Of a DNA stretch of 64,000 nt, positions 8,168-17,210 are shown in pieces. Origin of the DNA: Fulvivirgaceae bacterium JP3-4 (GTDB taxonomy: Bacteria; Bacteroidota; Bacteroidia; Cytophagales; Cyclobacteriaceae); contig JARKND010000001.1 of assembly GCA_029309925.1 (NCBI GenBank), positions 1,984,001 through 2,048,000 of the forward strand, given 5' to 3'. Made by a program: the position numbers and the translations under genes. The notes below the pieces were generated by a model. It searched no databases and was not told the origin of the DNA. It saw only the letters and a program-made list of their open reading frames with translations. How positions within the stretch are numbered: the first letter of the stretch is position 1; every line of letters begins with the position of its first letter.

Positions 8168-9157
8168 TTACCGAGGCACTTCCACCCGTTCGGTTATTTC
8201 TTTGATCACGGCTTGGCTGTCTATTCCTTCCATTTCACGTTCGGCAGTGAGAATAATGCGGTGATTGAGGACGGGGTGAGCAACATATTTCACGTCATCA
8301 GGTGTAACAAAGTCGCGTCCGTTCATCGCAGCGATCGCTTTGGAGGCGCGCATGATGGCCAGTGACGCCCGCGGTGATGCGCCCAGCAAAAGGTCTCCGT
8401 TGTTCCGGGTGTTGTCGATGAGCTTGGCAATGTATTCGATAATCTCATCTTTGATCAGAATCTGCTCGATCAGTTCCTGGCAAGATTTCAGATCGTCTTT
8501 TGAAATGACAGGAGTCACCGTCTCGATGATTTTTGTCCCGAAATCATTGCGGAATTTTTTAAGGATCTCGATTTCCTGTTGGAGAGTCGGATATTGAAGC
8601 ACAATCCTGAACAGGAATCTGTCAAGCTGGGCTTCCGGAAGACGGTATGTTCCTTCGTGTTCGATCGGGTTTTGTGTCGCGATCACGAGGAACGGAAAAT
8701 CCATTGGGTAGGTCGTTCCGTCAATTGTGATCTGGCGCTCTTCCATTACTTCAAACAATGAAGATTGTGTTTTTGCCGGGGCGCGGTTGATTTCGTCAAT
8801 CAGCACGAGGTTAGCGAAGATCGGACCTTTGCTGAAGTTGAATTCCGATGTCTTGAGGTTGAAAATAGTTGTTCCTGTAACATCGGTTGGCATGAGGTCT
8901 GGTGTGAACTGGATTCTTGAGAAACTTGCAGACACTGCCTTTGCTACAAGCTTAGCCGTGAGTGTCTTTGCAATTCCCGGCACGCCTTCGAGCAGGATGT
9001 GGCCTCCTGTGAAGAAGCCAGCGAGGATCAGGTCGACCACCGCGTCCTGGCCAACGATTACTTTTCCAACCTCCCGTTTCACGCTCATGACGCGCTCATT
9101 CAGCAGGTCAAGTCCGGGTTGAAGGTCACTTCGCGTTTCAATGTTCTGTTCTTCCAT
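8168..9157 (-). CDS. MoxR-family AAA+ ATPase
   Basis: This 329-residue cytoplasmic AAA+ ATPase has Walker A in GGHILLEGVPGIAKT, Walker B in LVLIDEINRAPAK, sensor 1 in VIATQNPIEHEGTYRLPEAQLDRF, and a C-terminal lid with PRASLAIMRASKAIAAMNGR. It matches the MoxR (MRP) subfamily in motif and length. MoxR ATPases act as chaperone-like factors for metal-cofactor or membrane-envelope complexes, typically with DUF58 and VWA proteins. It sits between DUF4350 (15-bp gap) and DUF58 (1-bp gap) in one operon. Confidence 0.96.
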   Translation of the reverse strand: MEEQNIETRSDLQPGLDLLNERVMSVKREVGKVIVGQDAVVDLILAGFFTGGHILLEGVPGIAKTLTAKLVAKAVSASFSRIQFTPDLMPTDVTGTTIFNLKTSEFNFSKGPIFANLVLIDEINRAPAKTQSSLFEVMEERQITIDGTTYPMDFPFLVIATQNPIEHEGTYRLPEAQLDRFLFRIVLQYPTLQQEIEILKKFRNDFGTKIIETVTPVISKDDLKSCQELIEQILIKDEIIEYIAKLIDNTRNNGDLLLGASPRASLAIMRASKAIAAMNGRDFVTPDDVKYVAHPVLNHRIILTAEREMEGIDSQAVIKEITERVEVPR

Positions 9158-9172
9158 AGGAGGGTAGTATTA

Positions 9173-10423
9173 TTATTTGCAGTGTTTGTAAAAATGGTCT
9201 ATTGCATTGTACAGACTGAGTAGCTGATGCGGGCCGGCAGAGCTGTAAGGATTTTTTTCTATCCGCCCGTACTCAGAAAAAATGGATTCGATATGGGTGA
9301 AGTCGATCTGTGACTTTTCGGCAAGGCGCTTAAAATGTTCTTCCGTGAAGTTTGCCGAATGGATGCCGTACTTCGCGCGGATGAAATAAAGAAAGTACTT
9401 CATCTTCTTCAAGGCAATGTCCCGGTTGTTGCCGTTTTCGAAGTGCAGCGCAGAAACCATCTTCACATACTCCAGTGAGGTGTTTACCTTCTCTTCGCGC
9501 ACAGGGATGATCCGTTGTTTGCGCTTTGCTGTGAATATGGTGTAAAGGATTGCGGACACGAGCATGAGCCACCATGCATACTTAAGACTCTCATGTTGCA
9601 TCAGTAACGAGAGCGGATTGCTTTCGTCCTCGGGTGAACTCATCCGCGACTGGCTCATGTCATCCCAGATAATTGTTTTTCCGCGCAAATGGGAGAAAAC
9701 GTCCGAGGCGTAGGCAGCCTTGTCGGGCATCCTGATGAAGTAATTTGTAAACGCAATTGGATTGGTATGAATGTATAAATTCCCTTTACCGAATGGCATT
9801 TTAAAAAAGTTGACGGCCTCGTTATTAAAATAGCCAAGCGCAACGACTGAATATGCCGAATCGCAAAACACTCCCGGCTGCAGTGACATCCACCTGTAAG
9901 GCCGTGTCTGTCTGCCGGGTCTGTAAGTGTAGGTGTAGCCTTTTTCCGTTTGCAAAGTTGGATGGAGGAAGTTGAACGTTGCCGCAGGCATCTCCACTTC
10001 AGTAACATACATTTCATTTGCACACTCAGCGTAAAACAGAGAGTCCGTCAGCTGGTAGGGCAGGTAGTTTGTCGCGATGAACGCATCATTACCTTCGTGT
10101 ATGAATGTAAGGAGGGCCTCGCTATCTTCATCGGTCAGATAGAGTTCGCGCCCCATAAAAACATAATCGGCAGGGTAGCGGATGCTATCGCTCTGAAGTA
10201 GCTCAGACAACGATCTATTTTCATTTCGGATGAAAGCTTCACCCGGTCGGTACGTTTCAAGCAATTGTCGGATGAACAGCGTGCCAAAGGGCTGGTCGCT
10301 GTCGGATTTAAAGTTTTCTTTCCACGAAAATGGTTTTCTTCGTTCTTTGCCAAAGAAAAAATATGCGGTCAGCAAAAGCGCCAGCACGGTGAAGAGTGCG
10401 ATCAGAATAGTATTTTTTTTCAC
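9173..10423 (-). CDS. DUF4350 domain protein
   Basis: The protein has 416 residues from a GTG at 10423. The GTG overlaps the TGA of the upstream gene (GTGA) and places the hydrophobic helix at residues 5-24 (KKNTILIALFTVLALLLTAYFF). The longer ATG frame from 10510 lies within the previous gene and is rejected. The extracytoplasmic domain (about 40-260) shows the DUF4350 pattern (GTLFIRQLLETYRPG, DYVFMGRELYLTDEDSEALL). A second membrane helix at about 283-302 leads to a cytoplasmic helical tail. DUF4350 is typical of this MoxR cluster. Confidence 0.88.
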   Translation of the reverse strand: MKKNTILIALFTVLALLLTAYFFFGKERRKPFSWKENFKSDSDQPFGTLFIRQLLETYRPGEAFIRNENRSLSELLQSDSIRYPADYVFMGRELYLTDEDSEALLTFIHEGNDAFIATNYLPYQLTDSLFYAECANEMYVTEVEMPAATFNFLHPTLQTEKGYTYTYRPGRQTRPYRWMSLQPGVFCDSAYSVVALGYFNNEAVNFFKMPFGKGNLYIHTNPIAFTNYFIRMPDKAAYASDVFSHLRGKTIIWDDMSQSRMSSPEDESNPLSLLMQHESLKYAWWLMLVSAILYTIFTAKRKQRIIPVREEKVNTSLEYVKMVSALHFENGNNRDIALKKMKYFLYFIRAKYGIHSANFTEEHFKRLAEKSQIDFTHIESIFSEYGRIEKNPYSSAGPHQLLSLYNAIDHFYKHCK

Positions 10424-11274
10424 GGTGCCTGGAATTTTTGCTGGATCGTCCGAAATTCGCTTCTCAGCTCGTGGTAACCTTCTTCGGTAGGAACGTGCTC
10501 GCCATACCATACGCGCTCGTAGGCCAGTGTAAGCCTACGGACCTCATTGAAATAATATTGCTTGGAGAAAAGCTCAGAAAGGTAATCGCGGTTAGTCTTG
10601 TCTTTCGTCCACTCGATCATGCCATTCTCATTCAGTTTCTTCAGCAGGTCGAGGAAATACAGACGGATGGCCAGTTTATAATCGCGGGCGTTGTGAGCTT
10701 TCAGGATGAGGTCGTCCGTATCGAGTGTAGTGATATCATGTATCTCATCAGCACCCGATGAAGGTGTGGCTGGCTTTTTAGGATTAGCTTTGAGGGATAC
10801 GTTCCTCAGCACCTGCACGATAATAAGCGCAATAATAGCAATGATGATTCCGTAAAAGATCAATTGCGCCACAGGACCAAGCCACCCGACATTAACGCTG
10901 GATGCTTCATCATCGTAGTCGTAGCGCGCGGGGTCATCTTCGGCCTCATCCCGTACACGCGGCCCTGACGCACCTTCACTTTGGCTTCGGGATTCGCCTT
11001 GCTGGTGCGACCTCTTGCGTGTGCGTGTATCCGCATAGTTGCGACCGCCCACCACTTCGCGCCAGCGATCTTCATCAAACTTTTTTCGCTCGAGCTGCTG
11101 TGCCGAGTACTCCCGTGTTGCTTTCAGTGCAGATGGCTCTTCTGAGTCTCGCGAAAGTTGCGACTCCAGTGTTGACATTGTTCCATCATCGAGTTGCACA
11201 CGCACTGAGTCATTTTGCGAATAGGCGGTCAGCGAGCCGAATACGAGTGCGGTGAGAAGTATAAGTTGTTTCAT
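10420..11274 (-). CDS. DUF4129 domain protein
   Basis: This 284-residue membrane protein has an N-terminal signal peptide (1-20, ending AYSQ), a long charged, low-complexity extracytoplasmic region (about 60-120, Arg/Ser/Glu rich), and one helix (about 132-157, LIFYGIIIAIIALIIVQVL). A C-terminal cytoplasmic DUF4129 domain (about 185-282) carries DYKLAIRLYFLDLLKKLNE and RVWYGEH. DUF4129 resembles the end of transglutaminase-like membrane proteins. It overlaps SpoIIM by 4 bp (ATGA) upstream and DUF4350 by 4 bp downstream, so translation is coupled. Confidence 0.87.
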   Translation of the reverse strand: MKQLILLTALVFGSLTAYSQNDSVRVQLDDGTMSTLESQLSRDSEEPSALKATREYSAQQLERKKFDEDRWREVVGGRNYADTRTRKRSHQQGESRSQSEGASGPRVRDEAEDDPARYDYDDEASSVNVGWLGPVAQLIFYGIIIAIIALIIVQVLRNVSLKANPKKPATPSSGADEIHDITTLDTDDLILKAHNARDYKLAIRLYFLDLLKKLNENGMIEWTKDKTNRDYLSELFSKQYYFNEVRRLTLAYERVWYGEHVPTEEGYHELRSEFRTIQQKFQAP

Positions 11275-13103
11275 CGCTTTTGACCTCGGTTTGTACGCGT
11301 GCCGACTCGCGCGATTGCTTCTTTCAGATTTGCTGCCGTGTTGATCTCCTGTAGTGTAAAATACAGATAGCCGGTGCCCGCAGCGAGAACCGGAATGATC
11401 AGGTTGAAAGAGCAGACCTTAATGAATGTTTCGATGTAGCGCAATGCTGACTGGCCCCACGTGTCCGTCAACGCGAAGTTCCATTTCATGACGGTGGTAT
11501 ACGTCATCACCAGAGGTGCTGAGAGCACCATCAGAAATGAGAAGCAGAGGATGAAGATCATTGCCTGGAATTCCAGCAGCTGGCGCGTACTCGTCATTGC
11601 AAGTATCCATCCGTCTGAGGTACCTGCACCAAGGTTCGAGTTTTCTGTGAGTTGTGTAAAGGCAATGATCAAAAAAACACCAATCACTGCCAGCAGACCA
11701 ACGATACCCCACGGCCCGAGATAGATCAGGCTGTAGCACAGAATCATGAGGAAAAAAATCTGAAGCAACGCCCGGATATTAAATTTGAATTGGGTTGCCT
11801 TAAACTCACTATCCAGCAAAGCCATAGCACGGTAGAGGATGATGGCGGAGCAAAAGGCATTGATCCCGATGAACATGGGAGCTTCTGTTTTCACTGCGAA
11901 AAACATGTTCGCAATCAGTTCGTCAGTCCAGTCACCAAGGAGGTAAGCGAGGCCGGATTGCTCGGTCGCCATGAATTGAAAGCACCCGGCCTGAACGGAT
12001 GAAACGAGCAGGACCCATGGCAGGAACTCGTTTGCCTTGCGGGTATAAAAATGGAAAGTGTCTTTCAGTATCTCGGCATTGTTCTTCAGCTTAGTGAAAC
12101 TCACTGGTTCTGTCGGATTGGGTGCGAGTCGCACATCTTTCAGCGGTGCGGAAAATCCTTTTCGAATTTTCATCCAGGGATAGATCACGAAATAGCCCAC
12201 AATAAATGCTGCGGACAACAGAATGATGAGGAGTTTCAAGGGGTCCGGCACATCGGTATAACGCGTGAGGAAACTTTCAATAATGGCAGCCGCCACGAAT
12301 ATTGGAGCGATGCCAAGCATTAACTTGAGTGAGCGAATTGCAGAGACCTGGAACGATTGTATGCGCGAGTATGTGCCGGGAAAGATCAGTCCCTTTCCAA
12401 GCGTAAGGCCTGCACCGCCTGCCAGAATAATCGATGAGATTTCAAGTGTGCCGTGTAGCCATATGGTTAGCGCGGACTCGACAAACAGATCGCGCTGAAC
12501 AAAGAAATATTGAAAGGACCCGACCATTATGCCATTGAACAGGAGTGACGCCAGCGTTCCAACCGCCAGGAAAACACCCAGCACGTACGTGCGGAATGCT
12601 ACCATGAGGTTGTTGATGGTGATCCCCAGGAACATTTCGACTTCGTGTGTTTTTTTGTACACAGCCATCGGATCACCTTTTGCGATGTTCTCGTTTGTCA
12701 TGGTGATGTAGCTTTTTCCAAGGATGGTGCTGGCGAAATCCGGATCGTTGACGGATGAGAAAACTCCGATGGCCATTGAGGCCAGGAACACGATCAGGGA
12801 AATCAGTAGTTCTTTCTTGCAGTGGATAACTATCTGCGGAAGTTCTTCGAGCCAGAAATGGCTGAACCCGCGCTTGCGATCGGAGCGATGACTATAGATG
12901 ATGGAAAAATACTGCCTTGCGATTTTGTTGAGGTAAACCCTGACAGAACGATTCGGATAGTAAGTTCTGGAATACGACAGATCATCAATGACTTGTGTAA
13001 ACAAAGTGCTGAGCTTTTCCGGGTCCTTGACTTCGCTTTCCAGCAGGGTTTCCGATTCGCGCCACTTTTCTTTATTTTGGGCAATAAAGCGGGTCTCTTT
13101 CAT
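11271..13103 (-). CDS. SpoIIM (DUF95) membrane protein with C-terminal multi-helix fusion
   Basis: This 610-residue polytopic membrane protein is the first gene of the cluster. Residues 1-330 match the stage II sporulation M/DUF95 family: a helical charged N-terminus, then five to six helices with the typical GIMVGSFQYFFVQ and LTIWLHGTLEISSIILAGGAG blocks. Residues about 355-600 add a second set of five to six helices. In many relatives this part seems to be a separate membrane gene, and a SpoIIM alone is usually about 320 residues, so this looks like a gene fusion. The organism is not expected to sporulate. The role is probably in the envelope with MoxR/DUF58. Confidence 0.9.
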   Translation of the reverse strand: MKETRFIAQNKEKWRESETLLESEVKDPEKLSTLFTQVIDDLSYSRTYYPNRSVRVYLNKIARQYFSIIYSHRSDRKRGFSHFWLEELPQIVIHCKKELLISLIVFLASMAIGVFSSVNDPDFASTILGKSYITMTNENIAKGDPMAVYKKTHEVEMFLGITINNLMVAFRTYVLGVFLAVGTLASLLFNGIMVGSFQYFFVQRDLFVESALTIWLHGTLEISSIILAGGAGLTLGKGLIFPGTYSRIQSFQVSAIRSLKLMLGIAPIFVAAAIIESFLTRYTDVPDPLKLLIILLSAAFIVGYFVIYPWMKIRKGFSAPLKDVRLAPNPTEPVSFTKLKNNAEILKDTFHFYTRKANEFLPWVLLVSSVQAGCFQFMATEQSGLAYLLGDWTDELIANMFFAVKTEAPMFIGINAFCSAIILYRAMALLDSEFKATQFKFNIRALLQIFFLMILCYSLIYLGPWGIVGLLAVIGVFLIIAFTQLTENSNLGAGTSDGWILAMTSTRQLLEFQAMIFILCFSFLMVLSAPLVMTYTTVMKWNFALTDTWGQSALRYIETFIKVCSFNLIIPVLAAGTGYLYFTLQEINTAANLKEAIARVGTRTNRGQKR

Positions 13104-13134
13104 CGGCTACCAAAATATTGCTTTAAGTCGAAAA

Positions 13135-13866
13135 ATGAAAAACATTGAAATTATAACTACGCAAAATGTGGTGCTTCAATATGAGTTGGCGGGCCTGAAG
13201 GATCGTGCACTCGCGTTTCTCATTGATTCTCTTTGCATTGTAATCGGTTTTTCGATTCTTGTCACGATCGGGACAATTTTTACTGGTGGATCAGAGGAGA
13301 GCGCAGCAGTGATGGTCTTTTTTGTGATGGGGATGTTTATGTTCTATTCTCTCGCCTTCGAGACGCTAAACAACGGACAGAGTATTGGCAAAATGGCTTT
13401 GCGAATCCAGGTAATCAAGGTTGCGGGTGGAAAAATCACATTTTCCGACTATGTCGCGCGCTGGGTATTTCGACTCATTGATATCTACTTTTCGCTTGGA
13501 GCCATTGCTTCCATCCTGGTAGTATCATCGGGAAAGGGTCAGCGGATAGGAGATGTTGTGGCGAACACCGCGGTTGTGAAGAAAGTTTCTAAACTGAATC
13601 TCACACTCCCGGATCTTCTCGCGTTGCACGAGCGGAAGACATACACCCCGAAATATCTGCAGGCCCGCAAGCTGCATGAAGAAGATGCACTGCTGATCAA
13701 GTCTGCTATCGACCGATATCGGAAATTTGACAACGAATCACACGAAGAGGCAATTCAGCTTTTAACAGCGCGCATAAAGGAAGTGCTTGGGATCGATGCG
13801 CATGAAGGTGATCAGGTGCGCTTTCTTCAGACGGTGCTGCAGGATTATATCATTCTCAGCAGATAG
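13135..13866 (+). CDS. RDD-family membrane protein
   Basis: The protein has 243 residues from ATG 13135 (MKNIEIITTQNVVLQYELAGL). The frame extends upstream to 12988 but would overlap the divergent SpoIIM gene, so the later start is chosen. RDD features are the first helix KDRALAFLIDSLCIVIGFSIL, the NGQSIGKMALRIQVIK block, and the RWVFRLIDIYFSLGAIAS helix. A cytoplasmic tail of about 75 residues holds QRIGDVVANTAVVKK and a helical end. It is divergently transcribed from the five-gene SpoIIM-MoxR-DUF58 operon, with 31 bp between starts; an RDD gene at this place is a regular feature of the cluster. Confidence 0.92.
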   Translation: MKNIEIITTQNVVLQYELAGLKDRALAFLIDSLCIVIGFSILVTIGTIFTGGSEESAAVMVFFVMGMFMFYSLAFETLNNGQSIGKMALRIQVIKVAGGKITFSDYVARWVFRLIDIYFSLGAIASILVVSSGKGQRIGDVVANTAVVKKVSKLNLTLPDLLALHERKTYTPKYLQARKLHEEDALLIKSAIDRYRKFDNESHEEAIQLLTARIKEVLGIDAHEGDQVRFLQTVLQDYIILSR

Positions 13867-14090
13867 GTAGCAACGGGGGGAAATCGAAATGGCTGCGGTA
13901 ATATTTTCTGGCCATCGCGAAAATATCCAGATTCACCCACCCTCAAGCTTTATCGAAAAATTCGTGAAAGTAAGTTCAAATGTCTTTCAGTGGAGCCTGC
14001 GGAAGTCCATTCTCGGTTTTTTCTTTTTTGCATCGGCAGGATACAATAAGAATACGTGTCAATCGGACATATCCTCTCAGATTGTTTTCG

Positions 14091-14098
14091 TATCTTTA
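14091..14098 (+). promoter_or_regulatory. Putative -7 box (TATCTTTA) and strong RBS
   Basis: TATCTTTA, identical to the box at 5943, lies 33 bp upstream of the kinase ATG at 14132. A GGGAGG ribosome binding site follows at 14122-14127, five bases before the ATG, which is unusually strong for this group. Confidence 0.4.
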
Positions 14099-14131
14099 AA
14101 GTGCGTACTGGACTAACTAAAGGGAGGCATT

Positions 14132-15337
14132 ATGAAGGAAAAAAGGGAAAACGCACTGAAGCTCCTGGTCGACACTGTTCAGCGTCTGTCGCTTGCACGG
14201 GACATGGAAACAGTCATGAAGATTGTCCGGACAGTAGCGAGACAGTTGACAGGTGCGGACGGTGCCACATTCGTCCTTCGCGATGGCGACCTGTGTTTTT
14301 ATGCTGACGAAGACGCCATCAGTCCGTTATGGAAAGGTAATCGTTTTCCGATGTCAGTTTGCATCAGCGGATGGGCAATGTTGAATAAGCAGCCTGCCAT
14401 CGTCAGCGACATTTATCAGGACAACCGGATCCCTCATGCAGCCTATCGCCCGACATTTGTAAAAAGTCTTGCGATGGTTCCGATTCGCACCATGGAGCCG
14501 ATCGGTGCAATTGGAAATTACTGGGCCAATCACCACACACCTACAGATGATGAAATCAACCTTTTGCAATCGCTGGCCGACATCACAGCAGTGACCATTG
14601 AAAACGTCAACGTTTACCAACAGCTGGAACAGCGCGTAAAAGAACGGACGGAACAACTCGAAGCTGTGAACAAGGAACTGGAAGCTTTTTCCTACTCTGT
14701 TTCACATGACCTGCGGGCACCTCTGCGTGCTATATCGGGTTACGCTCAGATACTTCGCGAAGAAAATGTAGATGACCTGAACAACACCGGGAAGCGCGCA
14801 CTAGATACTATTGAACAGAATGCCACCAAGATGAACACGCTCATCGATGAGATGCTGCGGTTTGCGCGCCTTGGAAAAAAGCCGATCGAAAAAGTGGTTG
14901 TCGACAATGAAAAATTTGTGAAGGCAATCGTTGAGCAGGTGAAACGCTCACAAGACTCGAGTGCGCAGTTCAGAATTTCCGAGCTGCATTCGGTCTCAGC
15001 GGACGAGACATTGCTGGAGCAGGTGTGGACGAATGTGATCTCAAATGCGGTCAAGTATTCTTCCAAGCGGGAGAAACCTCTTATTGAAATCGGATCTTAT
15101 AAAAAAGATAATGAGGTGGTGTTTGTTGTGAAAGACAACGGGGCTGGATTCGATATGAATTATGCTGACAAACTGTTTGTGCCCTTCCAGCGTCTGCATA
15201 GCGCAACGGAATTTCCCGGCAACGGAGTTGGTCTTGCGCTTTCAGCCCGGGTCATTGCAAGGCTTGGTGGGCGCATCTGGGCTGCTGGCCAAAAAGATGC
15301 TGGTGCTACCTTTTACTTTGCGTTGCCCGCGGAATAA
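14132..15337 (+). CDS. GAF-domain sensor histidine kinase
   Basis: This 401-residue soluble histidine kinase has an N-terminal GAF domain (about 15-160, with ADGATFVLRDGDLCFY and LAMVPI), a short coiled-coil linker (160-185) and a HisKA box FSYSVSHDLRAPLRAI with H192. A HATPase_c domain follows, with NVISNAVKYSSK, DNGAGFDM and GNGVGLALSARV. There is no membrane helix, so it senses a cytoplasmic or diffusible signal. The HisKA/HATPase set resembles bacteriophytochrome-type kinases. No response regulator is adjacent, so it is an orphan kinase. Confidence 0.94.
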   Translation: MKEKRENALKLLVDTVQRLSLARDMETVMKIVRTVARQLTGADGATFVLRDGDLCFYADEDAISPLWKGNRFPMSVCISGWAMLNKQPAIVSDIYQDNRIPHAAYRPTFVKSLAMVPIRTMEPIGAIGNYWANHHTPTDDEINLLQSLADITAVTIENVNVYQQLEQRVKERTEQLEAVNKELEAFSYSVSHDLRAPLRAISGYAQILREENVDDLNNTGKRALDTIEQNATKMNTLIDEMLRFARLGKKPIEKVVVDNEKFVKAIVEQVKRSQDSSAQFRISELHSVSADETLLEQVWTNVISNAVKYSSKREKPLIEIGSYKKDNEVVFVVKDNGAGFDMNYADKLFVPFQRLHSATEFPGNGVGLALSARVIARLGGRIWAAGQKDAGATFYFALPAE

Positions 15338-15342
15338 TTTCG

Positions 15343-15588
15343 TCAACTGATACGCGATTCTGAATAAAGGTCATAGACGGCAACCAATCGTTCGCGACTC
15401 AGAGATGACCTGTCATAACCATCGATTGCTTCGCGATGCTCAACATAAACAGGTTGATACGCTGACTCGTAAGAGTCCCATACGACCAGCAAATATTTAT
15501 ATCCGATTCTGCTAAGCCTTCCATTCTCAAGCCAGCTGTTGAAAACCTGTTCATCAAGTGATTTCGGAAAGTCGGGACCGTCAAACAT
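15343..15588 (-). CDS. Small hypothetical protein
   Basis: This 81-residue acidic, soluble protein (MFDGPDFPKSLDEQVFNSWL...) has no signal peptide or helix. It has a pattern of an N-terminal helix, the strand GYKYLLVVWDSYESAYQPVYV and a C-terminal helix, consistent with a small compact domain. It does not match a family I can name, but the composition and clean frame argue that it is real. It is convergent with the GAF kinase, five bases away. Confidence 0.6.
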   Translation of the reverse strand: MFDGPDFPKSLDEQVFNSWLENGRLSRIGYKYLLVVWDSYESAYQPVYVEHREAIDGYDRSSLSRERLVAVYDLYSESRIS

Positions 15589-15673
15589 GCAGGTAAAATA
15601 ACAATTGTCGACTATTAATGTTCCATTGGCAAATCAAATTACGGACAGGTTTTCGGTGACAAGCTGCCCATAC

Positions 15674-16300
15674 CTACTTCGAACTGTTCTGAATGTTCAC
15701 TGTCTGCGTTGGCTTTCTTACCCTCAGCCTGTTCTCAAAATGTTTTACCCCTGAAATGCCATCGATCAGGTCGTCAACACGCCTCTTCATGTTTCGTTCT
15801 TCTACATATCCGGTGAGGATCACTTCGCCTTTCTGAACATCAATCTCAATCTCGGAAGCATCCACGTAAGCATCTTCAAGAGGGATGTCATGGACATCAT
15901 CGAGTATCTTTACATCAGAACGCTGAAAGGTGCGTGGTCCTTTGCCGCGATGAAACCCGGGACGCATGCGCTGGATTTCACTAGGATCATAACCACGTCT
16001 GCGCGCAGCTTCTTCGATCTCGGGCCATTGTCCGGTAGTCAGGTGGTTGTAGTTATCGCGATAGCCGGCATTTTGCTGATAATCGCGGCCGCGATTCAAT
16101 TCGTTGACCGCGCCATAGTTGCTGCCGTAGTAACCGTTGCCTTTGTAATTTTCAAATTTGCCGGTGTTGAGATCATCATATTCGGTATTCTGCATATCGT
16201 GTTGATTACGATCTGCGCTGTCGCTCCCCAATCGTTCGTTGTGCCGGTAATAGTCCGACCGATTGTATCCTCTTGTGTTACCTGATTTATTGTTTTCCAT
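15674..16300 (-). CDS. BON-domain protein with Tyr/Asn/Gly-rich N-terminus
   Basis: The protein has 208 residues from ATG 16300 (MENNKSGNTRGYNRSD). The frame is open to 16504, but the extra part looks non-coding and overlaps the promoter region of the divergent gene. Residues 1-110 are a low-complexity Tyr/Asn/Gly/Arg-rich stretch (NYKGNGYYGSNYGAVNEL). Residues about 130-200 form a BON domain with the EIEIDVQKGEVILTGYVEER pattern and GISGVKHFENRL. BON domains bind phospholipids or link envelope parts; in this group such proteins often accompany osmotic-stress genes. No signal peptide is visible. Confidence 0.82.
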   Translation of the reverse strand: MENNKSGNTRGYNRSDYYRHNERLGSDSADRNQHDMQNTEYDDLNTGKFENYKGNGYYGSNYGAVNELNRGRDYQQNAGYRDNYNHLTTGQWPEIEEAARRRGYDPSEIQRMRPGFHRGKGPRTFQRSDVKILDDVHDIPLEDAYVDASEIEIDVQKGEVILTGYVEERNMKRRVDDLIDGISGVKHFENRLRVRKPTQTVNIQNSSK

Positions 16301-16423
16301 AAGTGTCTCGTTTGGTGAACACATTGCAAGAAAATTGTGCCTCCCACACTGTTGAGCAGTCGGACGTGAAAGTGCGATGGCACACATTTTTGATTCTGTC
16401 AGGGTCCACCAATAATAATAATT

Positions 16424-16612
16424 ATGAGCACAAAGAAATTGCATACGGGCGGTGACCCGAAACATGAAGCAAAGGAAAACAAAGGCCACGTCAGTCAGAA
16501 CCATCAGAAGGGTTCACCCGCCATGAGCAGGAGAGAAGCGGGCAAACATGAGAAGGACGAATCGGGCGGCTCTTCGAAAAACACGACAAAAAAACAACAG
16601 AACAGTATTTGA
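16424..16612 (+). CDS. Small hydrophilic (stress-type) protein
   Basis: This 62-residue protein is extremely polar, with many Lys, His, Gly, Ser and Asn (MSTKKLHTGGDPKHEAKENK). It is probably intrinsically disordered. It contains MSRREAGKHEKDESGG, similar in feel to desiccation or general-stress small proteins, but it is not a family I can name. It is divergent from the BON protein, another stress-type gene, with a 123-bp shared upstream region. Confidence 0.6.
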   Translation: MSTKKLHTGGDPKHEAKENKGHVSQNHQKGSPAMSRREAGKHEKDESGGSSKNTTKKQQNSI

Positions 16613-16652
16613 CGGCCTGGCAAGAGTGATCTGAAAATTTCAGCGAACATTC

Positions 16653-16660
16653 TATCTTCG
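16653..16660 (+). promoter_or_regulatory. Putative -7 box (TATCTTCG) right at a start codon
   Basis: TATCTTCG fits the TAnnTTTG-type box and ends four bases before the ATG at 16665. If used, transcription would start at or next to the ATG, giving a leaderless mRNA. Confidence 0.3.
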
Positions 16661-16664
16661 CCTT

Positions 16665-17141
16665 ATGAAGAAAACGTTGCTGATCCTGGGTAGCATTGGC
16701 CTGTTGTGTGCGTTGTTGATTTTCAGATCATTTTACAGACAACACCATCGAATGGAGGATGAACGCGCGTGGTTCACGGAGGCCTTGCGTTACGAATTCT
16801 CTGCGCGTGTTGACAGCATCAGCATGCTTAACGAGCACATGGGCAAGCTCTGGTGCAGTGTGACCGCGGGCCATCCGCAAGCTCATCGGGAAGATAGTCT
16901 GAAGCTGTTATTTAAGGAACACGATATGCTATACCTCATATTTAAACAATCAGGTGATTCCATTGTCTTTCTCGTTCCAAATGGTGATCTCGTCAAAAAG
17001 GGCGACAGTGTTCGAGTTAGCTCGAAGAAGAATAGCATTCAGTTTTTTCGTGAAGGTACGCAAGTGGCGAGTGATGCGATGAGCAATACGCTCACTGGAT
17101 TTGGAAGGCCGTTCTTTATGAAACGAAAAAAGAAAGACTAG
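16665..17141 (+). CDS. Hypothetical single-helix membrane protein
   Basis: This 158-residue protein has an N-terminal hydrophobic helix (3-21, KKTLLILGSIGLLCALLIF) and a soluble remainder. The latter contains a helical stretch up to residue 90 (RYEFSARVDSISMLNEHMGK) and a beta-rich part (DSIVFLVPNGDLVKKGDSV), ending in a basic tail FMKRKKKD. The helix would anchor the protein with its main part outside the cytoplasm. No family is recognised. It stands alone; the next gene is convergent 69 bp downstream. Confidence 0.6.
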   Translation: MKKTLLILGSIGLLCALLIFRSFYRQHHRMEDERAWFTEALRYEFSARVDSISMLNEHMGKLWCSVTAGHPQAHREDSLKLLFKEHDMLYLIFKQSGDSIVFLVPNGDLVKKGDSVRVSSKKNSIQFFREGTQVASDAMSNTLTGFGRPFFMKRKKKD

Positions 17142-17210
17142 CCGTTAAATGAAGGAGCTTCACCGATCAGCATTTTGTGAATGCGAACAACCAGTTGCAG
17201 CCGTTGGTGA

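Noticed and set aside
10424-10510. ATG start for the DUF4350 gene at 10510
   Set aside because: It lies within the DUF4129 gene; the GTG at 10423 overlaps the stop codon and gives a normal membrane anchor.
12988-13134. Longer start for the RDD gene
   Set aside because: It would overlap the divergent SpoIIM gene by over 100 bp; the ATG at 13135 begins a typical RDD N-terminus.
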